The notes: generated by a model from the sequence alone, not told the origin. 64,000 nucleotides of DNA from Porticoccaceae bacterium (GCA_024644595.1 JAHEHL010000009.1:62001-126000); one strand, 5' to 3'. Shown: positions 43,080 to 54,031, numbered from the stretch's first letter. Made by a program: numbers and translations.

Positions 43080-44197
43080 CGTCTTCTCTCCATTGGTGTC
43101 TGCTCAACGTTGCGCTGTAGCTTCTCGATAACCTGATTGGCAATTCGGTCGATCAGCTCACCACTGCCCTCGTTTTCTCTAAGCTTCGATTGGCCCCCTT
43201 CCTGGATAAGCTTATCCAATGGCAGGTAGAGCATATTGTTTCCGCTATCCGTATCCACCAGGATTTTGGTGCTGTTCATCATCACCATTTCGACCGCATC
43301 GATATAGAGACGCTCTCTAGTCACCTCAGGTGCTTTTTTATACTCGGCCAGCAGATTGGTAAATCGCTGCGCCTCACCATCGGCCTTGGAAACGACCTGT
43401 GACTTGTAACCCTCCGCTTCTTCGCGCATCCGCTGAGCAGCACCGCGAGCTTCAGGAATAATGCCATTAGAGTAAGACTGTGCTTCGTTGACCAGGCGCT
43501 CGAGATCCTCTCGAGCTTTAATGACGTCATCGTAAGCAGCCTTAACTTCGGTGGGTGGACGCGCTTCCTCGATATTTATCTTCACCACATTAATACCGCT
43601 GGCGTAATCGTCGAGCAAACTCTGTAGCCTTTCCGCCGTGGACAGCGCGAGCTGCTCGCGACCCGTTGAAATAACGCCATCGAGACCGGTACTGCCGACC
43701 ACATGACGCAAAGCACTGTCGGTCGCATGTTTGAGGCTGATCTCAGGATCGCGAATATTAAGCACGAAACCCTTAGCATCGGCGATGTTGTACTGCACCG
43801 TCAGCGAAATTTCGACAATATTTTCGTCCTGGGTAAGCATCAGACCACGAGCCGAATACTGTCGCTCTTCGGTCACGCGAACCGTGTAGATAGAATCAAT
43901 CAGCTTTGGATTCCAGTGCAGTCCAGAACCCACAGTGTCATGGTATTTACCCAGTCGCAAAACGACCGCCTGCTCTTTTTCATCAATCTGATAGAAGCCC
44001 ATCAAACCCCAGAGAACCACTACAACAGCAAACACTATCGGCAGTAAATTTTTGCCTTCAGGGGTATTTGCTCCGCCACCAAAGCTGCTGATTTTTTTCT
44101 TCAGCTGGTTCAGCGCTTCGTCAAGATCCGGCGGACCATCATTGCCGCGCTTGCCACCCCATGGGTCTTTTCCACCACCCGGTTCATTCCAGGCCAT
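43076..44197 (-). CDS. hflK: HflK, SPFH protein of the FtsH-associated HflKC complex
   Basis: The 373-aa partner of HflC. A Gly/Asp/Pro-rich cytoplasmic N-terminus (MAWNEPGGGKDPWGGKRGNDGPPDLDEAL) precedes a membrane helix near residues 50-67 (LLPIVFAVVVVLWGLMGFY), the SPFH domain (EKEQAVVLRLGKYHDTVGSGLHWNP) and a coiled-coil with the conserved IPEARGAAQRMREEAEGYKSQVVSKADGEAQRF. The C-terminal YLPLDKL is typical. It lies 87 bp after hflX in the hfq-hflX-hflK-hflC order. Confidence 0.97.
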   Translation of the reverse strand: MAWNEPGGGKDPWGGKRGNDGPPDLDEALNQLKKKISSFGGGANTPEGKNLLPIVFAVVVVLWGLMGFYQIDEKEQAVVLRLGKYHDTVGSGLHWNPKLIDSIYTVRVTEERQYSARGLMLTQDENIVEISLTVQYNIADAKGFVLNIRDPEISLKHATDSALRHVVGSTGLDGVISTGREQLALSTAERLQSLLDDYASGINVVKINIEEARPPTEVKAAYDDVIKAREDLERLVNEAQSYSNGIIPEARGAAQRMREEAEGYKSQVVSKADGEAQRFTNLLAEYKKAPEVTRERLYIDAVEMVMMNSTKILVDTDSGNNMLYLPLDKLIQEGGQSKLRENEGSGELIDRIANQVIEKLQRNVEQTPMERRR

Positions 44198-44284
44198 AAT
44201 TATTCTCCAAAATTAGTATTTTTCTCGCCAGAAACTGCAGTATTACAGCACTGGAGTAAGTCTAAAGCCTTTGATCTCCACTGG

Positions 44285-45580
44285 CTACACTGCCAGTAAA
44301 TCCTCGGGCTTCAATCCTGAGCCTTTGAGCATACGCAAAAAATCGACCTCAGGGAGTTTTACCTCCAAATGAATAAGACCGTTTTCATCCACCTGTTCAT
44401 TCAATACGGCTTTATGGCTGTACAAGGATGCCCTCAGCGCACCATGATTTGGCCTCAGACTAAGCGTCTGATGGACAAATTGACCGGGTAGGCGCTCGGC
44501 CACAGCTTTTTGCAGCAGGTCGAGGCCTTCATTATTCAAAGCCGACAGCCAGACCGCCACAGGCAAACCCTCTGCATTGCGATCAATTCTGACTGTAGCA
44601 TCGTCGAGCAGATCGACTTTGTTGTAGACCATCAGTGTTGGAAGCTTGTGTGCATCGATCTCTTTCAGCACCTCTTCGACGCGCTTGATATTGATAGCAC
44701 GATCTTCCGCTGCGGCATCGACTACGTGCAACAACAGAGTCGCGTTAGCTGCCTCTTCCAGAGTCGCCCGAAACGCGTCCACAAGCCGGTGTGGCAGATG
44801 ACTGATGAATCCCACCGTGTCGGCAAAAATAACCTCGCCCTGCTCTGGAATATCCAGCTTGCGCATAGTTGGATCAAGTGTCGCGAACAGCTGGTCGGCA
44901 ACAAACACATCTGACTGTGTGAGCGTGTTAAACAGCGTCGATTTCCCGGCGTTGGTATAACCAACCAGCGACACGGCAGGCACTTCAGCACGCACCCTCG
45001 CTCGCCGTCCCTGGGCACGCTGCTTACGCACCTTCAACAGCCGCGCCTGAATAGCTTTAATTCGGTCGCGCACCATTCGGCGATCCGATTCAAGCTGGGT
45101 TTCACCCGGCCCGCGCAGACCAATACCGCCCTTCTGTCGTTCAAGGTGTGTCCAACCGCGAATCAACCTAGTGGAGAGATGCTGCAACTGAGCCAATTCG
45201 ACCTGCAGTTTGCCCTCGTGAGTACGTGCTCGCTGGGCAAAAATATCGAGAATCAGACCGGTCCGATCAAGTACTCGACATTTAAGTTCGGCTTCAATAT
45301 TTCTCTCTTGGCTAGGTGACAGATTGTGATTAAAGATCACCAGTTCCGCGTTGCTGCTATTCACCGCCGCCGCAATCTCATCGAGTTTGCCGGTTCCGAC
45401 AAACAGTTTGGCGTGGGGAGCCGTTCTTGATCCAGTGATAAATTCCACTGGATCGCCCCCTGCAGAGAGAACTAATTCTTCAAACTCTCGTGGATCTTCG
45501 GGTTCTGATTCACTGTTCAACTTTAAGTGGACAAGGACCGCTCTCTCGCCAAAATCGGGGCGTTCAAAGAATAGTGACAC
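44285..45580 (-). CDS. hflX: Ribosome-associated GTPase HflX
   Basis: A 431-aa GTPase that binds 70S/50S ribosomes and helps rescue stalled ribosomes after heat stress. The N-terminal HflX domain (VGTGKLDEIAAAV; FNHNLSPSQERNIE) is followed by the G domain: G1 GYTNAGKSTLFN (about 208), G3 DTVGFISHLP, G4 NKVD and G5 in WLSALN. A coiled-coil linker is rich in Arg/Lys. It starts 5 bp after the hfq stop, so the two genes are probably translated from one message. Confidence 0.96.
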   Translation of the reverse strand: MSLFFERPDFGERAVLVHLKLNSESEPEDPREFEELVLSAGGDPVEFITGSRTAPHAKLFVGTGKLDEIAAAVNSSNAELVIFNHNLSPSQERNIEAELKCRVLDRTGLILDIFAQRARTHEGKLQVELAQLQHLSTRLIRGWTHLERQKGGIGLRGPGETQLESDRRMVRDRIKAIQARLLKVRKQRAQGRRARVRAEVPAVSLVGYTNAGKSTLFNTLTQSDVFVADQLFATLDPTMRKLDIPEQGEVIFADTVGFISHLPHRLVDAFRATLEEAANATLLLHVVDAAAEDRAINIKRVEEVLKEIDAHKLPTLMVYNKVDLLDDATVRIDRNAEGLPVAVWLSALNNEGLDLLQKAVAERLPGQFVHQTLSLRPNHGALRASLYSHKAVLNEQVDENGLIHLEVKLPEVDFLRMLKGSGLKPEDLLAV

Positions 45581-45585
45581 GCTAT

Positions 45586-45873
45586 TTAGTAGTCGTCGTC
45601 TGAATAATTTCCGCCATCGTCAAAGCCGCCCTGACCAGCCGAAACTGCTGGATTGGCCAACGGTAACTTAACAGCCCGGGACGGGACAATTGTGGAAATT
45701 GCGTGTTTATAAACCATTTGGCTTACCGCATTTTTCAACAGCACCACAAATTGATCGAATGACTCCACTTGTCCCTGGAGCTTGATACCATTGACCAGAA
45801 AAATGGAAACCGGAATACGCTCTTTCCTTAAAACATTAAGAAAAGGGTCTTGTAAGTTATGCCCTTTTGACAT
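45586..45873 (-). CDS. hfq: RNA chaperone Hfq
   Basis: A 95-aa hexameric Sm-like RNA chaperone that pairs small RNAs with mRNAs. The Sm1 motif is in [32 protein letters not shown] and Sm2 in [12 protein letters not shown], with proximal-site residues Q8, F42 and YKH all present. The C-terminal tail is short and acidic ([14 protein letters not shown]). It lies between miaA and hflX as in most gammaproteobacteria. Confidence 0.98.
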   Translation of the reverse strand: MSKGHNLQDPFLNVLRKERIPVSIFLVNGIKLQGQVESFDQFVVLLKNAVSQMVYKHAISTIVPSRAVKLPLANPAVSAGQGGFDDGGNYSDDDY

Positions 45874-45950
45874 TTATACTTCTCCTTATAAAAAATACAC
45901 TGCATATCCCGCAGCAAAAACGCAGGTCAAAACGACCTGCAACTACATTA

Positions 45951-46952
45951 TCAACTGTTCACACTCCCTGAATATATGGGCGCTGAGTGCAGCTTTTTCA
46001 AGCTTAGTTGATAAATATTATCGGCTGCCAATAAACCTTCACCATTATCGATCTCTATTTCGGTACTGCCAGGCCAGTTACGCAACCAGGTAATCTGCCT
46101 TTTTGCCAGCTGCCGAGTTGCCACAACACCTTTTTCAACGGCTTCCTCAAGACTGTGTTGCCCTTCCAGATACTGCCATAACTGTCTGTAGCCCACCGAG
46201 CGGATTGCCGGCAGGTTCTCATTCAGGTCACCGCGCTCATGAAGCGCTCGCACTTCTTGCTCAAAACCCTGGGTCATCATTTCGTCGAACCTCTGCTGTA
46301 TACGATTATGGATATAACTTCGGTTTCTAGGCAGTAGAGAAATTTGTTTAATTGCGTAGCTGTCACCAATACCACCACGGCTATTTTTCTCGCGTAGTGT
46401 CGACATTGGGACACCACTGACTCGATACACTTCAAGCGCACGCTGAATCCTCTGGGAGTGATTAGGATGCAGGGCTGCGGCTGTCTTTGGGTCCACTGCT
46501 CGCAGTTGTTCATGCACTGCGGCCCAGCCATCTCGATCGGCCTGGCGCTGGATCTCATCACGAATCTCGGCATTGGCAGCCGGCATCTCGGCCAGCCCCT
46601 CAAGTAGCGCCTTGAAATAGAGCATGGTGCCACCGACCAATAGCGGTATCTTGCCCCGACCGCTGATCTCGGCCATCTCTCGAGAAGCGTCAGCAATAAA
46701 ATCGGCTGCCGAGTAGGCCTCTGCAGGATCGCGAATATCAATCAAGCGATGAGGCGCGGCGGCTAGCGTCGCTTTGTCCGGCTTGGCACTACCAATATCT
46801 AGCTGCCGGTAAACCTGCGCAGAATCAACATTGATCAATTCAACCGGAAGCTGCTGCTGCAAGGCGATCGCCAACGCCGTTTTACCACTGGCTGTCGGCC
46901 CCATAATAAATATCGCCTCCGGGCGCTCGGCACTGACCACTGTTCGGCGCAT
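45951..46952 (-). CDS. miaA: tRNA dimethylallyltransferase
   Basis: MiaA transfers a dimethylallyl group to A37 of tRNAs reading U-starting codons. The 333-aa sequence has the P-loop IMGPTASGKTALAIAL, INVDSAQVYRQLDIGSAKP, LLVGGTMLYFKALLEGL and the tRNA-binding HPNHSQRIQRALEVYRVSG region. It begins 4 bp after the mutL stop and precedes hfq, an operon order conserved since E. coli. Confidence 0.97.
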   Translation of the reverse strand: MRRTVVSAERPEAIFIMGPTASGKTALAIALQQQLPVELINVDSAQVYRQLDIGSAKPDKATLAAAPHRLIDIRDPAEAYSAADFIADASREMAEISGRGKIPLLVGGTMLYFKALLEGLAEMPAANAEIRDEIQRQADRDGWAAVHEQLRAVDPKTAAALHPNHSQRIQRALEVYRVSGVPMSTLREKNSRGGIGDSYAIKQISLLPRNRSYIHNRIQQRFDEMMTQGFEQEVRALHERGDLNENLPAIRSVGYRQLWQYLEGQHSLEEAVEKGVVATRQLAKRQITWLRNWPGSTEIEIDNGEGLLAADNIYQLSLKKLHSAPIYSGSVNS

Positions 46953-46956
46953 TGGA

Positions 46957-48798
46957 TTAACGACCTCGCAAGAACAGCTTGTCGAGTTGATCGAGAGTCA
47001 ACTGTGACCAGGTGGGCCGTCCGTGGTTGCACTGACCACTGCGCTCAGTGGCTTCCATATCCCGCAGCAAAGCATTCATTTCGGGAATACTGAGCCTGCG
47101 GTTGGCGCGCACTGAACCATGACAGGCCATAGTCGAAAGGATTTCATTGATATGCTCGCGAATACGGTCCGAGTTGCCGTGTTCGAGCAGATCCGAGAGC
47201 ACATCGCGCAGTAAACCCTCTACTTCCGACCCACGTAAAATAGCCGGGATTTCGCGCACAATCACACTCTCTGCGGCGGCGCGCTCGACAACAAACCCGA
47301 GTTTGGCAAACACCTGATTGTGTTGTTCAGCAGCATCCGCTTCGCGTTGGCTGACAGCGAGACTTTCGGGAACCAGCAGCGGCTGGGAAATAAGCCCCTG
47401 ATCATCAAAGGCACTTTTCATGCGTTCGTAGGTGATGCGCTCATGAGCCGCATGCATGTCGACAACAATCAGACCATCACTGTTCTCAGCGAGGATATAG
47501 ATACCCTTGAGCTGCGCAATCGCATAACCCAGTGGCGGAATATCCTGCTGCTCATCGCCCTTCTCGGGCAGATTGATACCAGCGGTGGAATAAAGGCTCT
47601 GAAAATTCTGCATCGAATCGCTGGAGCCTGGCAACAAGTCAGATCCAGCCGAGCCGGTCCCAATGCTGCTCTTTCCGGAGAATTGCATTGCCGGTTGCGA
47701 GTGAAGGGCGGGTTGCCAATGAGAATCCGGTTCAGCCACCGAGCCAGAATAATTACCCTGCATGTCGTAACCACTATTCGACTGCAAATGGTTCTGAGGA
47801 CGATCCTCCGCCAGCGCCTGTTTTAAAGTGTGGGAAATAAAACTGTGTATCGAGCCACTTTCGCGGAAACGCACCTCGTGCTTGGTCGGATGCACATTGA
47901 CATCGACATCCGCCGGGGTAATTTCCAGAAACAACACAAAGGCAGAATGTCGACCATGATAGAGCACGTCCTGATAGGCCTGGCGAACCGCATGGGATAC
48001 CACTTTGTCGCGGATGCAACGGCCGTTGACAAAAAAGTACTGCAAATCTGCCTGACTGCGTGAAAAGGTCGGCAGTCCAATCCAGCCCCACAACCGCAAA
48101 CCCGGACGGGTGTTATCCACATAAAGCGCCTGCTGCATAAAGGTGGTGCCGCAAATGTCGGCAACACGCTTCTCCTGCTCAAGCTGCGTTTTAGCTGGCC
48201 GCAGACTGAGCTGGGCACGCTGGTTATGGCGCAGATTAAACGCCACATCGAAACGGCTCAATGCGAGCTTTTTAATGCTGTCATCGATCCGATTGTATTC
48301 GGTTTTTTCGGTGCGCAGAAATTTGCGTCGCGCAGGCGTGTTAAAAAACAGATCGCGCACTTCGACGCTGGTTCCCTGAGGATGCGAGGCCGGGGCGACT
48401 TCTACCTCCATGTCACGCCCTTCCGAAACCGCTCGCCAGGCATTACCGTTGCCGCTATTGGAGGTTAGACTGAGTCGCGATACCGAGGCTATGCTGGCCA
48501 GCGCTTCACCGCGAAACCCCAGTGTGGCGACCGCTTCGAGGTCTTCCAGATCGTCGATCTTGCTGGTGGCATGACGACTCAGCGCCAGAGCCAGATCGTC
48601 TTTGCCGATACCGCAACCATCATCTCGAATACGGATTAATTTAACCCCGCCCTGTTCGATATCAATATCGACACTTTGCGCTCCGGCATCGAGACTATTT
48701 TCCACTAGCTCTTTTAAAACCGAGGCCGGGCGCTCAACCACTTCACCAGCAGCAATCTGATTCGCTAACTGCGGACTGAGAACCTTAATAATGGGCAT
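46957..48798 (-). CDS. mutL: DNA mismatch repair protein MutL
   Basis: A 613-aa GHKL ATPase that couples MutS mismatch recognition to strand incision. The N-terminal ATP site shows [36 protein letters not shown] and [19 protein letters not shown] low-complexity linker (about 345-420) leads to the C-terminal dimerisation domain ([31 protein letters not shown]). I see no DQHA(x)2E(x)4E endonuclease motif (it reads [13 protein letters not shown]), which would fit species using MutH. The start [24 protein letters not shown] matches the family; the ORF track is 24 bp longer. Confidence 0.97.
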   Translation of the reverse strand: MPIIKVLSPQLANQIAAGEVVERPASVLKELVENSLDAGAQSVDIDIEQGGVKLIRIRDDGCGIGKDDLALALSRHATSKIDDLEDLEAVATLGFRGEALASIASVSRLSLTSNSGNGNAWRAVSEGRDMEVEVAPASHPQGTSVEVRDLFFNTPARRKFLRTEKTEYNRIDDSIKKLALSRFDVAFNLRHNQRAQLSLRPAKTQLEQEKRVADICGTTFMQQALYVDNTRPGLRLWGWIGLPTFSRSQADLQYFFVNGRCIRDKVVSHAVRQAYQDVLYHGRHSAFVLFLEITPADVDVNVHPTKHEVRFRESGSIHSFISHTLKQALAEDRPQNHLQSNSGYDMQGNYSGSVAEPDSHWQPALHSQPAMQFSGKSSIGTGSAGSDLLPGSSDSMQNFQSLYSTAGINLPEKGDEQQDIPPLGYAIAQLKGIYILAENSDGLIVVDMHAAHERITYERMKSAFDDQGLISQPLLVPESLAVSQREADAAEQHNQVFAKLGFVVERAAAESVIVREIPAILRGSEVEGLLRDVLSDLLEHGNSDRIREHINEILSTMACHGSVRANRRLSIPEMNALLRDMEATERSGQCNHGRPTWSQLTLDQLDKLFLRGR

Positions 48799-48879
48799 AA
48801 TATAGTGGCCTTTCATCGGCAAAGTAGAGAGTTAAGCAACACCTTCACTGGTGTAATTTTCAGATATTTAGCTCTGGTA

Positions 48880-50241
48880 TCAACCAGAGGGAATCAATAT
48901 TTTCTGACCCACTTTAATTGTGCTGGAACGCAATTTATTATAGCTCAGAATACGTTTAACTGAAGTGTTATGGCGCTTGGCGATCTCGGACAAGGTGTCA
49001 CCACGCGCGATAATATAGCTGCGCGGAAGATTATTTTTCTTTGCCGCCATCGATGTTCCTACCGGCGGGTGCGCACGAAAATAGTCTGCCAGGCCAGAGT
49101 AAATTGCCTCGGCCATTTTCTGCTGATAGGCAGCACTGCTGAGTCTCTGGGCTTCAGTGGGATTGGAAATAAATCCAGTCTCGATCAACAGCGATGGAAT
49201 ATCCGGCGACTTAAGCACCAAAAATCCGGCCTGCTCAACTTTCTTTTTATGCAGTCGGGCGACACCGCCAATATTTCGCAACACATAGTTACCTGCATCC
49301 AGACTGCTGCTTAATGTCGCGGTCATCGAGAGGTCGAGCAAGACCTCTGCCAAGGCGTCGTCTTTATCGTCTAGGCTAAGTGACCCAGCGCCACCGATCA
49401 GGTCGGCACGGTTTTCCTTGCGAGCCAGGTAGCGCGCCGCTTCACTGGTAGCCCCTCTGGTCGATAGGGCATAGATCGAGGCACCATTGGCTTTTGGATT
49501 AGTAAAGGCGTCAGCATGGATTGAGACAAAAAAATCAGCGCGCTGCTGGTGGGCAATCGCGGTGCGCTTGCGGTGTGCCAGATAATAATCACCGGTGCGA
49601 ATCAGCTCGCCGGAGAAATCTACATCGTTATCAAACAATTTTTTTAGGCGCTGGGCAATCTGCAATGCCACCACTTTTTCGCGCACTTTTTTCGGCCCCA
49701 GAGCACCCGGATCTTCACCGCCATGGCCGGCATCAATGGCGACAACGATCCTGCGATTATCGGCTGGTATCATCTCGCTGATAGATTTCGTCAACGTTGG
49801 CTGACTATCAAACATATCGACAACCAATCTGTCGCCGTACTGCTCATAGGCTTTTAAGGTAAAGCTTTTCACGCTGACCGGCGCCTTAAGATCCAACACC
49901 ATACGCAGGTCGTCACTGCCGCGAAGGCCCGAGCGAATTTCATTGATCGGTGTCGAGGTAATATCCAGGCTATCAAGGTTCGCCTTTAGCTCGGCATCTT
50001 GAATATCAATAACAATACGATAGGGATTTTCCAGGGTAAAAAGTTGATGCTCAACCGCTGCACTGAGATCCAAGACTAATCGAGTGCTATCCGGTGCACG
50101 CCACAGACGCACGCTTTCAATATCTGCGGCAAGGCTTTGGCCGGCACCCAACAGGGATAAAACAGCGGCCAGCAGGGTAGCCCTGAACGTCGCTGACAAC
50201 ACTGACAATATCCTGCGTCTATTTGCCACCCTAAACCTCAT
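48880..50241 (-). CDS. amiC: N-acetylmuramoyl-L-alanine amidase with AMIN and LysM domains
   Basis: A 453-aa periplasmic amidase that splits septal peptidoglycan during daughter-cell separation. It has a signal peptide (about 1-38, ending SLAA), an AMIN targeting domain (VRLWRAPDSTRLVLDLS), a zinc amidase_3 catalytic domain (IVVAIDAGHGGEDPGALG; FVSIHADAF; LLIETGFISNPTEAQRL) and a C-terminal LysM repeat (YIIARGDTLSEIAKRHNTSVKRILSYNKL). This AmiB/AmiC-type protein sits before mutL as amiB does in E. coli. The ATG used overlaps the end of tsaE by 11 nt, in place of the longer ORF-track start. Confidence 0.95.
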   Translation of the reverse strand: MRFRVANRRRILSVLSATFRATLLAAVLSLLGAGQSLAADIESVRLWRAPDSTRLVLDLSAAVEHQLFTLENPYRIVIDIQDAELKANLDSLDITSTPINEIRSGLRGSDDLRMVLDLKAPVSVKSFTLKAYEQYGDRLVVDMFDSQPTLTKSISEMIPADNRRIVVAIDAGHGGEDPGALGPKKVREKVVALQIAQRLKKLFDNDVDFSGELIRTGDYYLAHRKRTAIAHQQRADFFVSIHADAFTNPKANGASIYALSTRGATSEAARYLARKENRADLIGGAGSLSLDDKDDALAEVLLDLSMTATLSSSLDAGNYVLRNIGGVARLHKKKVEQAGFLVLKSPDIPSLLIETGFISNPTEAQRLSSAAYQQKMAEAIYSGLADYFRAHPPVGTSMAAKKNNLPRSYIIARGDTLSEIAKRHNTSVKRILSYNKLRSSTIKVGQKILIPSG

Positions 50242-50752
50242 TTTCTGTCCCATCGAGCAGAGCAAGTATTGTTGCCGCCAGTTCCGATTTTCCGCTGAGT
50301 ATCATCTCGCGCCCCTCTTCGCGCTGCGTTATATCAATCAAAATATCTGTTTCTGGCAAAAAACCTGCACCGCGCTGAGGCCATTCTATCAAGCACAGCT
50401 TTGATTCCACCAGATAGTCCTGGAAACCCATATACTCAAGCTCTTCCGAGTCCATCAATCGATAAAAGTCGAAATGACAAACCTGACCCAGAGGCAGCTG
50501 GTAGGGTTCAACCAGCGTATAGGTTGGGCTTTTCACCGAGCCAACATGACCAAGTCCATTGAGAATACCTCGGCTGAGAGTGGTTTTGCCCGCACCCAAA
50601 TCCCCCTGCAGCGCAATCAGCAATGCCTGTTTACCGTCGCCAGCAACCGAGGTGCCCACCAAAGCTGCAGCAATCGATTCGGCCAGCGCATGACCAAATT
50701 GCAGCATTGCCGCTTCACTGAGGAGAACCCTCTGAAATTGCCGCTCACCCAT
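50231..50752 (-). CDS. tsaE: tRNA threonylcarbamoyladenosine biosynthesis ATPase TsaE
   Basis: The 173-aa ATPase component of the TsaBDE complex that installs t6A37 on ANN-decoding tRNAs. Walker A is LQGDLGAGKTTLSRGIL (near 48-63), and the following KSPTYTLVEPY, HFDFYRLMDSEELE and LIEWPQR are family-specific. It overlaps amiC and follows the nnr gene by 9 bp. Confidence 0.95.
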   Translation of the reverse strand: MGERQFQRVLLSEAAMLQFGHALAESIAAALVGTSVAGDGKQALLIALQGDLGAGKTTLSRGILNGLGHVGSVKSPTYTLVEPYQLPLGQVCHFDFYRLMDSEELEYMGFQDYLVESKLCLIEWPQRGAGFLPETDILIDITQREEGREMILSGKSELAATILALLDGTENEV

Positions 50753-50761
50753 AATGACTAT

Positions 50762-52273
50762 TTACTCGATCTCGCTATTTAATAACTTGCGCAGATGGGC
50801 CAGCACGTCGGTTGCCGCAAAACCCCGCACACCCTGCTCTTCAACGGCCATGTCCGCAGCAGCAGAATGCAGACAACAGCCAAGCTCTGCTGCCAGCGAG
50901 GGCTCAAGGCCCTGAGCCAACAAGCCGCCGATTATGCCACTGAGAATATCACCCATACCGCCAGTGGCCATTCCCGGATTGCCGTAAGGGCATACTTTGA
51001 TCAGCTCATCATTTGGACAGGCGATCAGTGTGCCTGCACCTTTCAAAAGAACCACTGCATGATATTTTTGCTGCAGTCGCCGCACCGCAGCAAAGCGATC
51101 GGCTTGCACTTCATCAACTGTGATACCTAACAGTCGTGCTGCCTCAGCGGGGTGCGGTGTCATCACCCACAAATGACCATTGGGCTCACTCACCACCCGA
51201 CCCTCGGCAATAATATTCAACGCATCCGCGTCAACCACCATCGGGAGTTCCGCGGCAACCGCTTTCTGCAGCAACTGCTCAGACCAGGGTGAACGACCCA
51301 GACCTGGGCCGACAATTAAGACCGAGGGTTTATCCAGCAGCGGCTCGAGCTCCTGACCAGAGACCACCGGGCTGACCATCACCTCCGGCTGGCGAGCCAA
51401 TGCCGCGGCAACATGGGTTGGGCGCGTGGCCATGCCGACCAAACCAGAGCCCGCACGCAGTGCTGCCTCAGCAGCCATCAATGCTGCACCACCAAAGCCA
51501 TGGTCACCGCCTATAACCAAACTGTGCCCAAATTGATTTTTGTAGGCATCGGCATCACGAACTGGCAGATGCTCCATAAGATCGTCGAGATTCATTAACT
51601 GTGCCGAACCGGGGACCTGCTGAAAAATAGCTTCATCGACATCCAGAGAATGGTAAATAATCTCTCCACACAGTGCTGGACCGCGTCCAGAGAACATACC
51701 CTGCTTGGCAGCAATAAAGGTGACACTGATATCTGCCCTGACGGCCACCTCTGCGATTGCACCAGAGTCAGCATAGAGGCCAGACGGCAGATCGATAGCG
51801 AGAACCGGGAGTCCCGCCTGATTGATTCTATCGATCGCCGCGACATAGGCCGCACGCATCGGACCTTTTGTTCCGGTACCCAATAGCGCATCGACAATTA
51901 CCCCTTCAGATAGCTCGATACTGCCATCATCCGATTGCATGGTGACGCCGGCAGACAGAGCATAATCTCTTGCAACCGCAGCATCGGCAGACAGCTTTCC
52001 TTCGCTCGCTAGTTCAACAATCCGCACCGGAATACTTTTTTCCGCCGCCAGCGTCGCGACAATATAACCGTCACCGGCATTGTTACCCGAGCCACAGAAC
52101 ACTGTGATAAGAGATGGTTTGCCAAAGGCCTCAATTAGTTCATCAAAGGCGGCACGACCAGCTCGCTTCATTAACATCATGCTTGGACCATTGAGCTGCT
52201 CAATAGCCAAGCGCTCGAGCTCACTCACTAATTTCGCTGTATAGAGAGCGTCTTGAATAACAAAGTGCGACAT
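50762..52273 (-). CDS. nnr: Bifunctional NAD(P)H-hydrate epimerase / ADP-dependent dehydratase
   Basis: A 503-aa repair enzyme for hydrated NAD(P)H. The N-terminal YjeF_N epimerase domain (about 1-215) carries FCGSGNNAGDGYIVATLAA and VDALLGTGTKG. The C-terminal carbohydrate-kinase-like dehydratase domain (about 225-500) carries YKNQFGHSLVIGGDHGFGGAALMAAEAALRAGSGLV, WVMTPHPAEAARLLG and GNPGMATGGMGDILSGIIGGLLAQG. It lies upstream of tsaE and divergent from queG, as in E. coli (yjeF/yjeE/yjeS). Confidence 0.95.
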   Translation of the reverse strand: MSHFVIQDALYTAKLVSELERLAIEQLNGPSMMLMKRAGRAAFDELIEAFGKPSLITVFCGSGNNAGDGYIVATLAAEKSIPVRIVELASEGKLSADAAVARDYALSAGVTMQSDDGSIELSEGVIVDALLGTGTKGPMRAAYVAAIDRINQAGLPVLAIDLPSGLYADSGAIAEVAVRADISVTFIAAKQGMFSGRGPALCGEIIYHSLDVDEAIFQQVPGSAQLMNLDDLMEHLPVRDADAYKNQFGHSLVIGGDHGFGGAALMAAEAALRAGSGLVGMATRPTHVAAALARQPEVMVSPVVSGQELEPLLDKPSVLIVGPGLGRSPWSEQLLQKAVAAELPMVVDADALNIIAEGRVVSEPNGHLWVMTPHPAEAARLLGITVDEVQADRFAAVRRLQQKYHAVVLLKGAGTLIACPNDELIKVCPYGNPGMATGGMGDILSGIIGGLLAQGLEPSLAAELGCCLHSAAADMAVEEQGVRGFAATDVLAHLRKLLNSEIE

Positions 52274-52329
52274 AACCGCCAGTTCCCAGTAAGATTAACG
52301 CGATTATATGTCAGATTGGCCCGGAAACC

Positions 52330-53466
52330 ATGACCGAAACCGATAAGCTCAAGGATCTCGCGAAAAATATAAAAACCTGGGGTGAAACACTGGGTTTTCA
52401 GCAGGTAGCGATTGTAAAACCAGATCTCGGGTCAGCTTCAAAACGTCTTTTAGACTGGCTGGGAAGTGGCTACCAGGGCTCGATGCAGTGGATGGGCGAG
52501 CACGAAGATAAACGTTATATTCCTGAAAAATTAGTTGAAAATACCCTGCGAGTTATCTCGGTGCGCATGGATTATCTTACCGACAGTAATATGATCGCTG
52601 TACTCAAGGACAGCAATAAAGCTTATATATCAAGGTATGCGCTAGGGCGTGACTATCACAAATTAATTCGCCGACGATTGGCCAATTTATCCAAACAAAT
52701 CGAAACTGAAATAGAAAATCTTGGACTCAGCCATCTGCAACTCACCCAACGACCGTTTGTAGATAGTGCTCCGGTAATGGAAAAACCTATTGCCGAACAG
52801 GCCGGGCTCGGCTGGATTGGCAAAAACACATTGCTGCTCAATGACAAAGCCGGCTCATGGTTTTTTCTCGGTGAAATTTATATCTCTCTGGAACTACCGG
52901 TGGATGATAGTCAACAGACTAACAAGTGTGGCAACTGCCGTGCCTGTTTAAAAGTCTGCCCCACCAATGCTTTTCCCGAACCTTACGTGCTCGACGCACG
53001 CAGGTGCATTTCCTATTTGACCATCGAAAGCTACGACCCCATACCAGAGGAGCTGCGTCCGCTGATGGGTAACCGTGTGTTTGGCTGCGACGACTGTCAG
53101 ATTATCTGCCCCTGGAATCGCTACTCATCAGAAACCCGTGAGGTTGACTTCAGTCCGCGCCACAATCTCGACAACTCAGATCTGCTGACACTGTTTGAGT
53201 GGACCGAAGCAGAGTTTAACCGCAACACCGAAGGCTCACCGATTCGCCGTCTCGGCTATCAACGCTGGCTGCGAAATCTGTCGGTGGGGCTGGGCAACGC
53301 GCCCACATCAAAGGAGATTATTGCTGCCCTGCAAAAAAGGCTCGAAGACCCCTCTGAACTGGTGCGCGAACATGTGCAGTGGGCATTGGAGCGGCAGACT
53401 CAAGGCGCAAATCGCAGATCCGGTAACATTACAGTCGACCTCACAGTCAACCTTACAGCTGAATAA
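52330..53466 (+). CDS. queG: Epoxyqueuosine reductase
   Basis: A 378-aa cobalamin- and Fe-S-dependent enzyme that makes the last step of queuosine in tRNA. Two [4Fe-4S] motifs are visible: [16 protein letters not shown] and [13 protein letters not shown]. The [13 protein letters not shown] and [13 protein letters not shown] segments are also characteristic. It is divergent from nnr. Its last 14 bp overlap the end of the convergent orn gene. The 3' end has a short repetitive tail coding for [14 protein letters not shown], which is outside the conserved fold. Confidence 0.95.
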   Translation: MTETDKLKDLAKNIKTWGETLGFQQVAIVKPDLGSASKRLLDWLGSGYQGSMQWMGEHEDKRYIPEKLVENTLRVISVRMDYLTDSNMIAVLKDSNKAYISRYALGRDYHKLIRRRLANLSKQIETEIENLGLSHLQLTQRPFVDSAPVMEKPIAEQAGLGWIGKNTLLLNDKAGSWFFLGEIYISLELPVDDSQQTNKCGNCRACLKVCPTNAFPEPYVLDARRCISYLTIESYDPIPEELRPLMGNRVFGCDDCQIICPWNRYSSETREVDFSPRHNLDNSDLLTLFEWTEAEFNRNTEGSPIRRLGYQRWLRNLSVGLGNAPTSKEIIAALQKRLEDPSELVREHVQWALERQTQGANRRSGNITVDLTVNLTAE

Positions 53467-54031
53467 ATACGTCGCGGTAATATTCCAGCTCGCGAATTGA
53501 ATCGTAAATATCATCCAGCGCCAAGTGACTGCCACGCTTTTTAAACCCATTAGCAAGTTCTGGCTTCCAGCGCTGCACCAGCTCTTTAAGGGTGCTGACA
53601 TCGAGATTGCGGTAATGAAAAAAGGCCTGCAAGTCAGGCATATAGTTGGCCAGAAAGCGTCGATCCTGACAGATAGAATTGCCGCACATAGGTGAAGCAC
53701 CGGCCGGCACCCAGTGGCGTAAAAATTCAATTGTGGCCGCTTCTGCCTGTGCGTCGCTGACATTACTCTGGCGCACCCGCTCGGTTAGCCCAGAACCACC
53801 GTGTTGACGGGTGTTCCATTCATCCATGCCGTCGAGCAGTTGGTCTGACTGGCGCACAGCAATCACTGGCCCCTCGGCAAGAATATTCAGGTCTTTGTCT
53901 GTAACCACGGTAGCAATTTCAATAATGCGATCGCGCTCTGGACTCAACCCAGTCATTTCAAGATCAATCCAGACCAGATTGAGTGGATCGGTGCTAGCGG
54001 CAGAATGGGAGTCTGGTTCAAAGGTAGTCAT
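53453..54031 (-). CDS. orn: Oligoribonuclease
   Basis: A 192-aa 3'-5' exoribonuclease of the DEDDh class that degrades RNA dinucleotides, including pGpG from cyclic-di-GMP breakdown. The acidic residues are in [24 protein letters not shown] and in [14 protein letters not shown], and the catalytic His region is [19 protein letters not shown]. It is divergent from rsgA with a 107-bp spacer and shares a 14-bp 3' overlap with queG. Confidence 0.96.
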   Translation of the reverse strand: MTTFEPDSHSAASTDPLNLVWIDLEMTGLSPERDRIIEIATVVTDKDLNILAEGPVIAVRQSDQLLDGMDEWNTRQHGGSGLTERVRQSNVSDAQAEAATIEFLRHWVPAGASPMCGNSICQDRRFLANYMPDLQAFFHYRNLDVSTLKELVQRWKPELANGFKKRGSHLALDDIYDSIRELEYYRDVFIQL